NCBI GenBank assembly: GCA_039920305.1
Contig: JBDSEA010000231.1
Span: forward strand, 1-6,466
Source: DASRAJ01 sp039920305
Lineage (GTDB): Bacteria > Bacteroidota > Bacteroidia > Chitinophagales > UBA10324
Direction: 5' to 3'
Length of the DNA: 6,466 nucleotides
Position numbers and translations under genes: made by a program. Of the stretch, positions 1-5,605 are shown piece by piece; position 1 is the first letter of the stretch; every line of letters begins with the position of its first letter. The notes beneath the pieces were generated by a model. The model was not told the origin of the DNA. It made no database searches and saw only the letters and a list, made by a program, of their open reading frames with translations.

Positions 1-674
1 GGATGTGCCACGTCCATGGTGATCATGAGGGCACCCCGGCGGCCATGCTGAGCCACCTCACGGGTTGTATTGGAAAACCTTTCCATGAATGAAACGGCAC
101 CGGTGGTGGTGCCGGCCGCGTTAGCGACCTCAGCACCCGCTGGACGAATGGTGCTGATGTCAATGCCGACTCCGCATCTTCTTTTGAAGAGCTGGGCAAG
201 CTGCTGATCGGTAAAGAAGATTCCTCCATAAGAATCATAAATCTCAGGAAGCACCACGCAATTGGAAAGTGAAGCAATCATCGTGTGATTTCCAAGCACA
301 CCCATCACGCTCCCCTGCGGAATGATGTATTGAAACTTCTTAAAGTAGCTGTAAATTTTTCCCTCATCCAGGGTACTCCGGCTTTGTCCATAAGCAGAAA
401 GATGCTTGAAAGACCCGTTAAGCATCGAGCCTTCTTTGAATTTCAACTCTGTTTTTGCAAACTCACGCGCCATGCGGTGATGCATATCATCCGGTGTGAG
501 CTCGAAATAATGCCCATGGGCATCTTTCACCGCATACTTATTCATCCAGGTGGTTGCGGCAAGCTCATCACCGCTGAAATATTCGATGCTTGCTTTTAAT
601 ACTTCATTGTATGTATAGGTCTCACGGTGGATATCATCCGCAGAAGTCTGCCTGAGAGAATGGGGTTTGGTCAT
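1..674 (-). CDS. nrdJ: Ribonucleoside-diphosphate reductase, probably adenosylcobalamin-dependent (class II); N-terminal part, truncated by window edge
   Basis: The enzyme would reduce ribonucleotides to deoxyribonucleotides in the cytoplasm for DNA synthesis. Translating the minus strand from the ATG at 674-672 gives 224 uninterrupted codons that run off the left edge. The N-terminus contains FSGDELAATTWMNKYA (about residues 33-48) and a PDDMHHRMA motif (about 61-69). SLSNC follows, with Cys139 at the position of the first redox-active cysteine of the family. Next come RCGVGIDISTIRPAG (about 166-180) and FMERFSNTTREVAQHGRRG (about 196-214), the nucleotide and substrate-binding part of the alpha barrel. 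From recall, this arrangement, with no obvious N-terminal ATP-cone, matches the Bacteroidota B12-dependent type, usually about 800-900 residues. The catalytic and C-terminal cysteines lie outside the window, so class II rather than class I is inferred by resemblance. It is transcribed away from creD. The start is well placed and has no Shine-Dalgarno sequence. Confidence 0.88.
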   Translation of the reverse strand, partial: MTKPHSLRQTSADDIHRETYTYNEVLKASIEYFSGDELAATTWMNKYAVKDAHGHYFELTPDDMHHRMAREFAKTELKFKEGSMLNGSFKHLSAYGQSRSTLDEGKIYSYFKKFQYIIPQGSVMGVLGNHTMIASLSNCVVLPEIYDSYGGIFFTDQQLAQLFKRRCGVGIDISTIRPAGAEVANAAGTTTGAVSFMERFSNTTREVAQHGRRGALMITMDVAH

Positions 675-870
675 AGCTTTTAAAACAATTTGGTGTGTGA
701 AAAAATTTCAGAAGATGCCGAAAGTAGATTTTCGGAATGCTACCTGATTGAAATCTTATTCACGTCTGTGGAAAACCAGAACTATATCCGAATAGTGAAA
801 GAATTCTTAAAGCTTCCTGACATTATAATATTTATACATTGGGAAAGTTTACCGGTGAAAAACCAACTCC
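675..870. promoter_or_regulatory. Divergent intergenic region between nrdJ and creD
   Basis: These 196 bp must hold the promoters of both divergent genes. Two small perfect dyads lie on the nrdJ side: TGAAA-AAA-TTTCA at 698-710 and CCGAAA-GTAGAT-TTTCGG at 718-735. On the creD side, TACATTGG at 835-842 matches the Bacteroidota -7 consensus TAnnTTTG at five of six fixed positions, but I see no convincing TTG box at the right distance upstream. I see no NrdR-type box and no cobalamin riboswitch; the region is too short for a full riboswitch plus promoter. Promoter positions are therefore only suggestive. Confidence 0.45.
718..735. repeat. Inverted repeat, 6-bp arms, upstream of nrdJ
   Basis: CCGAAA and TTTCGG are perfect inverted arms separated by six bases, lying 44 to 61 bases upstream of the nrdJ start codon. 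The position suits an operator or a 5' leader hairpin of nrdJ, but an arm length of six is short enough to arise by chance. No function is assigned. Confidence 0.35.
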
Positions 871-2229
871 ATGGAAAAACCCTCAGTAATTGACCGCCTG
901 AATACCTGGGCACGCCGCTCGATCACACTCAAGCTGATCTCGATCGGTATTTTGATTCTTATCCTGCTCATCCCTACCAGCATGCTTACCTCGCTGGTAT
1001 ATGAAAGGCAGGCAGCTCGCGATGGTGCCATCAGCGAGGTAAGCTCAAAGTGGGGCGGGGAGCAGACGATCGCCGGTCCGGTGATCTCCGTTCCATATAT
1101 TGAGAGAATCCGCAACAGCAATGGGAGCATTGAAGAGGAGTTGCATTATGCCCATTTTCTTCCCGATGATCTGAACATTTCGGGCAACCTTCAACCAGAA
1201 AAGCGATACCGGGGAATCTATATTGTGATGCTGTACAACAGCAGGCTTCACATTACGGGAAATTTCAGCCGTCTTAACGTGGAAGAGTTGAATATCCCTG
1301 AAAGTGATTACCAGTTTCAGAATGCCATTATTTCTTTGGGAATTCCGGATATGAAGGGCATCAATGATAACATCACCTTCAGGCTGAATGATACTGTCTA
1401 TAATTTCAACCCGGGCTTGCCGGTGCATGATTTGTTTGGTTCCGGAGCGAGCTTCAAATTGCCTGTAAGTAAGGATTCAAAGCTGCATTTTGACTTTGAT
1501 CTCAATTTGAATGGAAGCACTTCGCTTAATTTCCTTCCCTTTGGAAAAGAAACAGTGGTATCGCTTCAATCAGCATGGGGCAGCCCGAGCTTTACCGGTT
1601 CATTCCTTCCGGACAAAAGAAAAATTACTGCTGAGGGTTTCACGGCCTCATGGAAGGTCTTGCAGTTGAACCGGAACTATCCGCAGCAAGGGAGCGGCCC
1701 CTTTATTTCAGGCAATACCGAAAATCGCTCAGTTGAGAATGACAGTTATTCCTCTTTCGGGGTAAAGCTCCTGCTCCCTGTGGATGAATACCTGAAGACC
1801 ATGCGCTCAGTGAAATACTGCATTATGTTTATCATCGTCACCTTCCTGACTTTCTTTTTTGTGGAGGTGCTGAATAAGAGACGGATTCACCCGATTCAAT
1901 ATCTCCTGGTTGGCTTTGCCATCTGCCTGTTCTATGTTTTGCTTCTCTCCATCAGTGAGCATTTGAAATTCAATCTTGCGTATTTGATTGGCTGCGTATG
2001 CATTCTTATACTCGTGACACTTTATGTGAAAACCATTTTTAAAAACAATTTCCTTACGGCATTATTTGCCGGATTACTCGCATTATTATATGGTTTCTTC
2101 TACTCACTTCTGCAATTGGAAGATTATGCTTTGTTGCTGGGCAGTATCGGGCTTTTCCTCATTCTTGCTACCATCATGTACCTGACAAGAAAGATTGACT
2201 GGTACAGTGTAGCAGAGGAAGAATCTTAA
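871..2229 (+). CDS. creD: CreD-family inner-membrane protein (cell envelope integrity protein)
   Basis: At 452 residues this matches the usual length of CreD (about 450). One membrane segment at about 21-45 anchors a long periplasmic domain (about 46-310). Four or more further segments follow at about 313-333, 341-361, 367-388, 393-412 and 418-438. Family signatures are visible: the GPVISVPY motif at 69-76; the stretch from LPFGKE (about 222) through WGSPSFTGSFLP (236-247) to GFTASWKVLQLNR (256-268); and HPIQYLLVGFAICLFYVLLL (340-359), which begins the C-terminal membrane block. In enterobacteria CreD belongs to the CreBC regulon and affects envelope stability and colicin E2 tolerance; its biochemical activity is not known. 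No two-component genes lie beside it here, so CreBC control cannot be assumed. The start has no Shine-Dalgarno sequence but is preceded by an A-rich stretch. The gene appears monocistronic, diverging from nrdJ. Confidence 0.95.
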   Translation: MEKPSVIDRLNTWARRSITLKLISIGILILILLIPTSMLTSLVYERQAARDGAISEVSSKWGGEQTIAGPVISVPYIERIRNSNGSIEEELHYAHFLPDDLNISGNLQPEKRYRGIYIVMLYNSRLHITGNFSRLNVEELNIPESDYQFQNAIISLGIPDMKGINDNITFRLNDTVYNFNPGLPVHDLFGSGASFKLPVSKDSKLHFDFDLNLNGSTSLNFLPFGKETVVSLQSAWGSPSFTGSFLPDKRKITAEGFTASWKVLQLNRNYPQQGSGPFISGNTENRSVENDSYSSFGVKLLLPVDEYLKTMRSVKYCIMFIIVTFLTFFFVEVLNKRRIHPIQYLLVGFAICLFYVLLLSISEHLKFNLAYLIGCVCILILVTLYVKTIFKNNFLTALFAGLLALLYGFFYSLLQLEDYALLLGSIGLFLILATIMYLTRKIDWYSVAEEES

Positions 2230-2261
2230 AACGATCATACTTTTTATATTGTTCCAAAGAA

Positions 2262-2295
2262 AAATCAAGAAAGCTACTTTCTGAATATTTGATTT
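2262..2295. repeat. AT-rich imperfect hairpin downstream of creD
   Basis: AGAAAG-CTA-CTTTCT (2268-2282) is a perfect 6-bp stem with a three-base loop. It is flanked by outer arms AAATCA (2262-2267) and TGATTT (2290-2295), which also pair, leaving a seven-base bulge on the 3' side. It begins 33 bases after the creD stop. There is no T-tract after it, so it is not a classical intrinsic terminator; it could stabilise or end the creD transcript. Confidence 0.35.
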
Positions 2296-2365
2296 CCCAT
2301 GTGAACAGTTATTGTTAAGCAAATTCTCACCTGCGAACTGCAATTTTCAATAAAGATTCAATTGA

Positions 2366-2510
2366 ATAGTACTTTTCTATGCATAGTACTGTAATTTTAT
2401 TATCCTCATTATCAGGTATTTATACAAATTATTAAATTATTTTAGTACTTTGTGATACAAGGTAGCAATTCGTACATATATCTTTGCGTCACATTGTACT
2501 TACAATACAA
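2366..2510 (+). promoter_or_regulatory. Clustered AGTACT/ATACAA boxes, likely PadR operator region
   Basis: TAGTACT occurs three times, at 2367-2373, 2384-2390 and 2443-2449. ATACAA also occurs three times, at 2422-2427, 2455-2460 and 2505-2510. Two composite sites combine them: TACTTTGT-GAT-ACAAGGTA at 2446-2464, an inverted repeat with seven of eight positions paired, and GTACTTACAATACAA at 2496-2510, which contains the perfect palindrome TTGTA-CT-TACAA at 2494-2505. The two composites lie on either side of the -7 box at 2479-2486, as expected for a repressor blocking its own promoter. PadR proteins are known to bind inverted repeats and often repress their own gene. That this PadR binds here is inferred. 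Confidence 0.6.
2479..2486 (+). promoter_or_regulatory. Bacteroidota-type -7 promoter element for the padR-pspC operon
   Basis: TATCTTTG matches the phylum's primary-sigma -7 consensus TAnnTTTG at all fixed positions and lies 40 bases before the chosen padR start, implying a leader of roughly 30-35 bases. The nearest upstream TTTG (2449-2452, inside the first composite operator) is 26 bases away, longer than the usual spacing. The -33 element is therefore weak or absent, which would fit a regulated promoter. Confidence 0.55.
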
Positions 2511-2526
2511 ACAACCAAGTAAAGCC

Positions 2527-2916
2527 ATGAACATAGAGAACATACAGGCCCAGATGCGGAAAGGGATCTTGGAGTTCTGCATTTTGAGCATCATCGGAAG
2601 CGATGAGAACGAATGCTACTCTTCAGAAATTCTTGAACGCATGAAGACGGCAAAGTTGATCGTGGTGGAAGGAACGCTGTATCCGCTCCTCACCCGTCTT
2701 AAGAATGATGGCTACCTGAGCTATCAATGGGTAGAGAGTAAGTCCGGGCCGCCAAGAAAGTATTATAAGCTGACAGGCCTTGGTGAAAAATTTCTCGAAG
2801 AGCTGCGCAAGACCTGGGCTGAATTGGTTCAGGCTGTTGAAAGTGCTACCAAAAAAACTGAAACCCAGGAAATCATTTCCAATCAAACCACTCAAAACGA
2901 TTTAAGCCATGAATAA
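2527..2916 (+). CDS. PadR-family transcriptional regulator
   Basis: This 129-residue winged-helix DNA-binding protein is probably a local repressor acting as a dimer. The N-terminus MNIENIQAQMRKGILEFCIL and the segment VVEGTLYPLLTRLKNDGYLS (about 46-65, recognition helix and start of the wing) are PadR hallmarks. SGPPRKYYKLT (73-83), the wing and following strand, is another. A helical C-terminal part (about 86-108) would form the short dimerisation helix of the small PadR subtype. The final 20 or so residues are polar and probably disordered. I chose the ATG at 2527 because the family N-terminus begins there; an in-frame GTG at 2452 would add 25 unrelated residues and start inside the operator. 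The stop codon overlaps the PspC gene by 8 bases, so the two are co-transcribed and probably translationally coupled. The inducing signal is unknown; an envelope signal is inferred from its partner. Confidence 0.93.
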   Translation: MNIENIQAQMRKGILEFCILSIIGSDENECYSSEILERMKTAKLIVVEGTLYPLLTRLKNDGYLSYQWVESKSGPPRKYYKLTGLGEKFLEELRKTWAELVQAVESATKKTETQEIISNQTTQNDLSHE

Positions 2917-4633
2917 AACAGTCACCATCAATTTAAGCGGCATTGTGTTCCATATTGATGAAAATGCCTACGAGGTATTGAGAAGATATCTTGACAACCT
3001 TAAGATGCACTTTTCAGGTGTTCAGGGCAGGGAAGAGATAATAACCGACATCGAAAGCCGCATGGCTGAAATGTTCACTGAGAAGCTAATCGCTTCCAGG
3101 AATGTGATCGTGATGAATGATGTTCAGGAAGTGATTGATGTCATGGGAAGGCCGGAGCAGGTTGCAGGCGATGAAGAAATCCAGTCCGGCAGTATGGGTA
3201 AAACAGATGAAGCCCTTGATTACGAAACCATGAAGAAGCGCTTCTTCCGCAACCCGGATGACAAGATCCTCGGTGGAGTATGTTCGGGCATCAGCGCATA
3301 CTTCGACATTGATCCGCTCTGGATGCGATTACTATTTGCACTCTCGATCATTTTTGCGGGCACAGGCTTGCTGATCTACATTATTCTGTGGATCATTATT
3401 CCGGAAGCCAAAACAGCAGGAGAAAAATTACAGATGCGGGGCGAGCCGGTGAACATCGAGAACATCAAAAAAAGCGTACAGGATGAAATGGAGCAGCTCA
3501 GGAAGCGCGGACAAACATTCGCCAGCGAGGTGACCTCAGATAAGATGAGAGGAAGAGTGCGAAGTGCATCCGGAAAAGCCGGGGATTTTATCACTGACAT
3601 TATCAGAGCAATCATAAAATTTATAGCGGCAATTTTTGGCATCTTCATCACCTTACTGAGCATTGCGGTACTGCTTTTTTTAACAATCGCCATTTTCAGC
3701 GGGATCGGTGTCGTGAACTTTGCCATACCTCACGAGATTTTGCACATGGTGATCACACCTCCGCAAATATGGTGGCTGATAATCGGAGGTTTGCTGGCAA
3801 TAGGAATTCCATTTACACTTCTTCTTCTCAACGGACTGAAGATACTTTTCAAGGTTAATCTAAATTTTAAAATGATCGGTGCAGTAATGTCTGGCCTGTG
3901 GCTCATAGGACTGGGTATCTGCATCATTGCAGGAATTAACATAGCGAGTGAATACCGGGTTAATTCGAAATCAAGCCAGACCGCTCTTCCCCCAGGCATC
4001 AACTCCAATAAAATAATATTAACCGCAGACCCCCATTGGGCGGTCAAGGATGATGACTTCAACGTCGGGGATTTTGATAATCTCATCATTTCAAGTGAAA
4101 AAGGGGATTCAGTAATCTGTCCGGTTGTAAAACTTAAAGTTGAACAAAGCGCGAATGACTCCATATATATCGTTACAGAAATCAATTCACGGGGCAGCAC
4201 TTATCAGGAAGCGCATCACCTGGCCTCCCAGGTGACATACCGGTACTCAATTAATGATTCAGTGATTAAGCTGCCAAACTATTTTGTACTGAGGACTGAT
4301 CAAAAATATCGCGGTCAGAACGTGAGGATCACGCTTCATATTCCTCTGGGGAAATCAGTAATATTTAATAAATCACTCGGATGGATGCTCGATGATATTG
4401 AAAACACAACGGATACCTGGGACCGGAAAATGCTTGGTCACGAATGGAAGATGACACCAGAGGGACTGGATTGTGTGAATTGCCCAAAGGAAGAAGATTC
4501 AGGAGAAGATCATACTGATTGGCACAGTAAGGGCCACCATATTTCAATTGATCACGGCAATGTAACCATAGAAAAAAATGGGAAACACATTGAAATCAAT
4601 CAGGGCGATGTAACCGTTGATTCTGCTTACTGA
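2909..4633 (+). CDS. PspC-domain membrane protein with long C-terminal periplasmic or surface domain
   Basis: This 574-residue protein has several parts. Residues 1-90 form a soluble domain typical of Bacteroidota PspC proteins, beginning NKTVTINLSGIVFHID. The PspC domain spans about 109-170: FFRNPDDKILGGVCSGIS, then a membrane segment around 139-164 ending WIIIPEAK. A charged, coiled-coil-like linker covers about 171-225. More membrane segments lie at about 232-268, 286-310 and 321-345. The exported C-terminal region (about 350-574) is rich in beta-strand-like sequence and carries the Cys pair DCVNC at 521-525. Classical PspC is a small membrane sensor of the phage-shock envelope stress response; no PspA or PspB gene lies here. 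The ATG overlaps the end of padR by 8 bases, so control by that PadR is very likely. The very C-terminus has a 12-residue repeat at 544-555 and 560-571. The precise role in this phylum is not established. Confidence 0.92.
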   Translation: MNKTVTINLSGIVFHIDENAYEVLRRYLDNLKMHFSGVQGREEIITDIESRMAEMFTEKLIASRNVIVMNDVQEVIDVMGRPEQVAGDEEIQSGSMGKTDEALDYETMKKRFFRNPDDKILGGVCSGISAYFDIDPLWMRLLFALSIIFAGTGLLIYIILWIIIPEAKTAGEKLQMRGEPVNIENIKKSVQDEMEQLRKRGQTFASEVTSDKMRGRVRSASGKAGDFITDIIRAIIKFIAAIFGIFITLLSIAVLLFLTIAIFSGIGVVNFAIPHEILHMVITPPQIWWLIIGGLLAIGIPFTLLLLNGLKILFKVNLNFKMIGAVMSGLWLIGLGICIIAGINIASEYRVNSKSSQTALPPGINSNKIILTADPHWAVKDDDFNVGDFDNLIISSEKGDSVICPVVKLKVEQSANDSIYIVTEINSRGSTYQEAHHLASQVTYRYSINDSVIKLPNYFVLRTDQKYRGQNVRITLHIPLGKSVIFNKSLGWMLDDIENTTDTWDRKMLGHEWKMTPEGLDCVNCPKEEDSGEDHTDWHSKGHHISIDHGNVTIEKNGKHIEINQGDVTVDSAY

Positions 4634-4877
4634 ATTGATGAAAAAAAAGGGAGGAGTTTCAAATAATTGAAATAAACATAAAAGATCACTATGAATAACA
4701 TTGATTTTAATTCTCCTCTGCTGTTCACAGCTTCCGCATTCACCCCTTCAGAAAGGGCCCGTGATAAATTTCATGGAAGAAAATTAAGATCACCTGTAAC
4801 AAAACATTTACCCCACGCGACTAATATTTAGTAAACACAAACAGAAAAAAAATTGATAACCCTAAATAAACCTAACA
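4634..4877. other. Intergenic region between the PspC gene and the secreted-protein pair
   Basis: These 244 bp contain no strong gene. Small dyads are present: TTTCAA-ATAA-TTGAAA at 4657-4672, GCTGT-TC-ACAGC at 4720-4731, and ACTAA-TAT-TTAGT at 4820-4832. None is followed by a T-tract, so no clear terminator for the PspC operon is seen. TAAATTTC at 4765-4772 matches the -7 consensus at five of six positions but is far (about 105 bases) from the next start codon. The 46 bases before 4878 are very A-rich, as is usual ahead of Bacteroidota genes. Confidence 0.5.
4691..4831 (+). CDS. Possible small ORF, 46 residues, unrecognised
   Basis: An ATG at 4691 opens a 46-codon frame ending at TAG (4829-4831). 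The product begins MNNIDFNSPLLFTASAF and ends with a basic segment around GRKLRSPVTKHLP. It has no membrane segment, no signal peptide and no motif I recognise. It lies 57 bases after the PspC stop, on the same strand, and is preceded by an A-rich stretch. The frame is short enough to occur by chance, and its 3' end falls in a small dyad, so it may be only leader sequence of the downstream genes. Confidence 0.25.
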   Translation: MNNIDFNSPLLFTASAFTPSERARDKFHGRKLRSPVTKHLPHATNI

Positions 4878-5138
4878 ATGAAAACTTTAAAGATTGTATT
4901 CGCTGCTGCCCTGCTCATTTGCTCAATCGGCAGCTATGCTGAAACCTGTAATCCATGTGTCCTTAACGGGAGTGTTAAACAGGATTCAGTTACCATTAGT
5001 AACGAAAGCATTCCCAGTGACATTCGTGTAAACGCACTCCTTCAGCAAATGACTTCTGCTGCACATAGCCAGATGGTAAATAGTCCTGGTATTGCTGTTA
5101 AGAGTAATAAGCAAGGAAAGAAAAAAGTTAACGGATAA
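4878..5138 (+). CDS. Short secreted protein of unknown function, first of a tandem pair
   Basis: This is an 86-residue protein with a clear Sec signal peptide: MKTLKIVF, a hydrophobic core at about 7-18, and a likely cleavage after SYA at residue 21. The mature part is about 65 residues. It opens with a CxxC pair (Cys24, Cys27, ETCNPC) and continues through a polar region to the core LLQQMTSAAHSQMVNSP (54-70). It ends in a lysine-rich tail (SNKQGKKKVNG). The core aligns without gaps with the next gene, so the two are paralogues. Cys15 lies in the signal peptide but is preceded by LLI rather than a lipobox, so a lipoprotein is unlikely. I recognise no family. Secreted peptide, periplasmic binding or signalling roles are all possible and none is supported directly. 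The next gene starts 43 bases downstream, so the two probably share one transcript. Confidence 0.75.
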   Translation: MKTLKIVFAAALLICSIGSYAETCNPCVLNGSVKQDSVTISNESIPSDIRVNALLQQMTSAAHSQMVNSPGIAVKSNKQGKKKVNG

Positions 5139-5181
5139 ATATCCTTAAAATCACTATTGAACTAACTCAAAAAACTTTAAA

Positions 5182-5451
5182 ATGAAACCAATAAAAATAA
5201 TCCGGGCATCAGCACTTCTTCTCATTACGATGAACATTTTTACAGCAGACGCAAAACCCGCTGCTGCCCGCGGGGTGCCAGAACAAAATATAGTTTATGC
5301 AGGCAGCGATGATCTTCTGTTTGATGCCGCTATCAGCACATTGTTGCAAAGAATGACTTCCTCTCTCCGGAGCCATCTTCTAAATACTCCAGTGCCTTCA
5401 AAGAAGAAGCGTGGTATTTGGAATCGCTCTCACCATCATGCAAAAAAATAA
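5182..5451 (+). CDS. Short secreted protein of unknown function, second of a tandem pair
   Basis: This 89-residue protein has a predicted Sec signal peptide (MKPIKII, hydrophobic core about 10-20, likely cleavage after TADA at residue 24). The core LLQRMTSSLRSHLLNTP at 54-70 sits at exactly the same residue numbers as in the preceding gene. Identities within it are LLQ, MTS, S64, N68 and P70. Outside the core the sequences have diverged: this copy lacks the CxxC pair, has an acidic stretch SDDLLFD (about 42-48), and ends in a strongly basic tail with KKKR (74-77) and HHHAKK. The 11-base string AAAACTTTAAA, which forms codons 2-5 of the first copy, appears here immediately before the ATG (5171-5181). 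Ancient tandem duplication followed by divergence is the simplest reading. No family is recognised and no function is assigned. Confidence 0.75.
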   Translation: MKPIKIIRASALLLITMNIFTADAKPAAARGVPEQNIVYAGSDDLLFDAAISTLLQRMTSSLRSHLLNTPVPSKKKRGIWNRSHHHAKK

Positions 5452-5533
5452 TTCTATTAAAATATAAGGATTTAGCGCTGAAAATCGCCATGCTGGATTA
5501 AAGAAAGGTTTAAGTTAAGGTAACTGGCATACA

Positions 5534-5550
5534 AGTGAAACAACTTCACT
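5534..5550. repeat. Inverted repeat AGTGAA-N5-TTCACT between the secreted-protein pair and the last gene
   Basis: The arms AGTGAA (5534-5539) and TTCACT (5545-5550) are perfect and separated by five bases. The repeat lies 83 bases after the second secreted-protein gene and 56 bases before the last gene. There is no following T-tract, so a terminator is not supported; an operator for the downstream gene is as likely. The rest of the 154-bp gap shows no clear promoter box. Confidence 0.3.
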
Positions 5551-5605
5551 AATCTTCCGTATAGTCATTTATAGCTACCCTTTTAACACTTTCTAAAATC
5601 CTTTT

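Noticed and set aside
23..277. 84-codon minus-strand frame in the reductase region
   Set aside because: It is an out-of-frame shadow of the reductase reading frame, which is open across the same bases and carries the family motifs.
285..599. 104-codon plus-strand frame
   Set aside because: It lies antisense to the clearly coding ribonucleotide reductase frame and its product resembles nothing.
675..870. Cobalamin riboswitch ahead of the B12-type reductase
   Set aside because: I found no B12-box-like conserved core in the leader, and the gap is too short to hold a full riboswitch together with a promoter.
690..893. 67-codon plus-strand frame in the nrdJ-creD gap
   Set aside because: It covers the divergent promoter region, overlaps the start of creD by 23 bases and has no recognisable feature; a chance frame is likelier.
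2262..2295. Intrinsic terminator for creD
   Set aside because: The hairpin is AT-rich with a bulge and has no T-tract after it, so it is listed only as a repeat.
2104..2343. 79-codon minus-strand frame spanning the end of creD
   Set aside because: Mostly antisense to creD and its downstream hairpin; no family signal and no promoter on that strand.
2452..2526. Upstream in-frame GTG extension of the PadR gene
   Set aside because: It adds 25 residues with no similarity to the family, starts inside the probable operator and would precede the -7 box at 2479-2486. The family N-terminus begins at 2527.
4905..4925. Lipoprotein signal in the first short secreted protein (Cys15)
   Set aside because: The residues before the cysteine are LLI rather than a small-residue lipobox, and a normal cleavage site (SYA) lies downstream.
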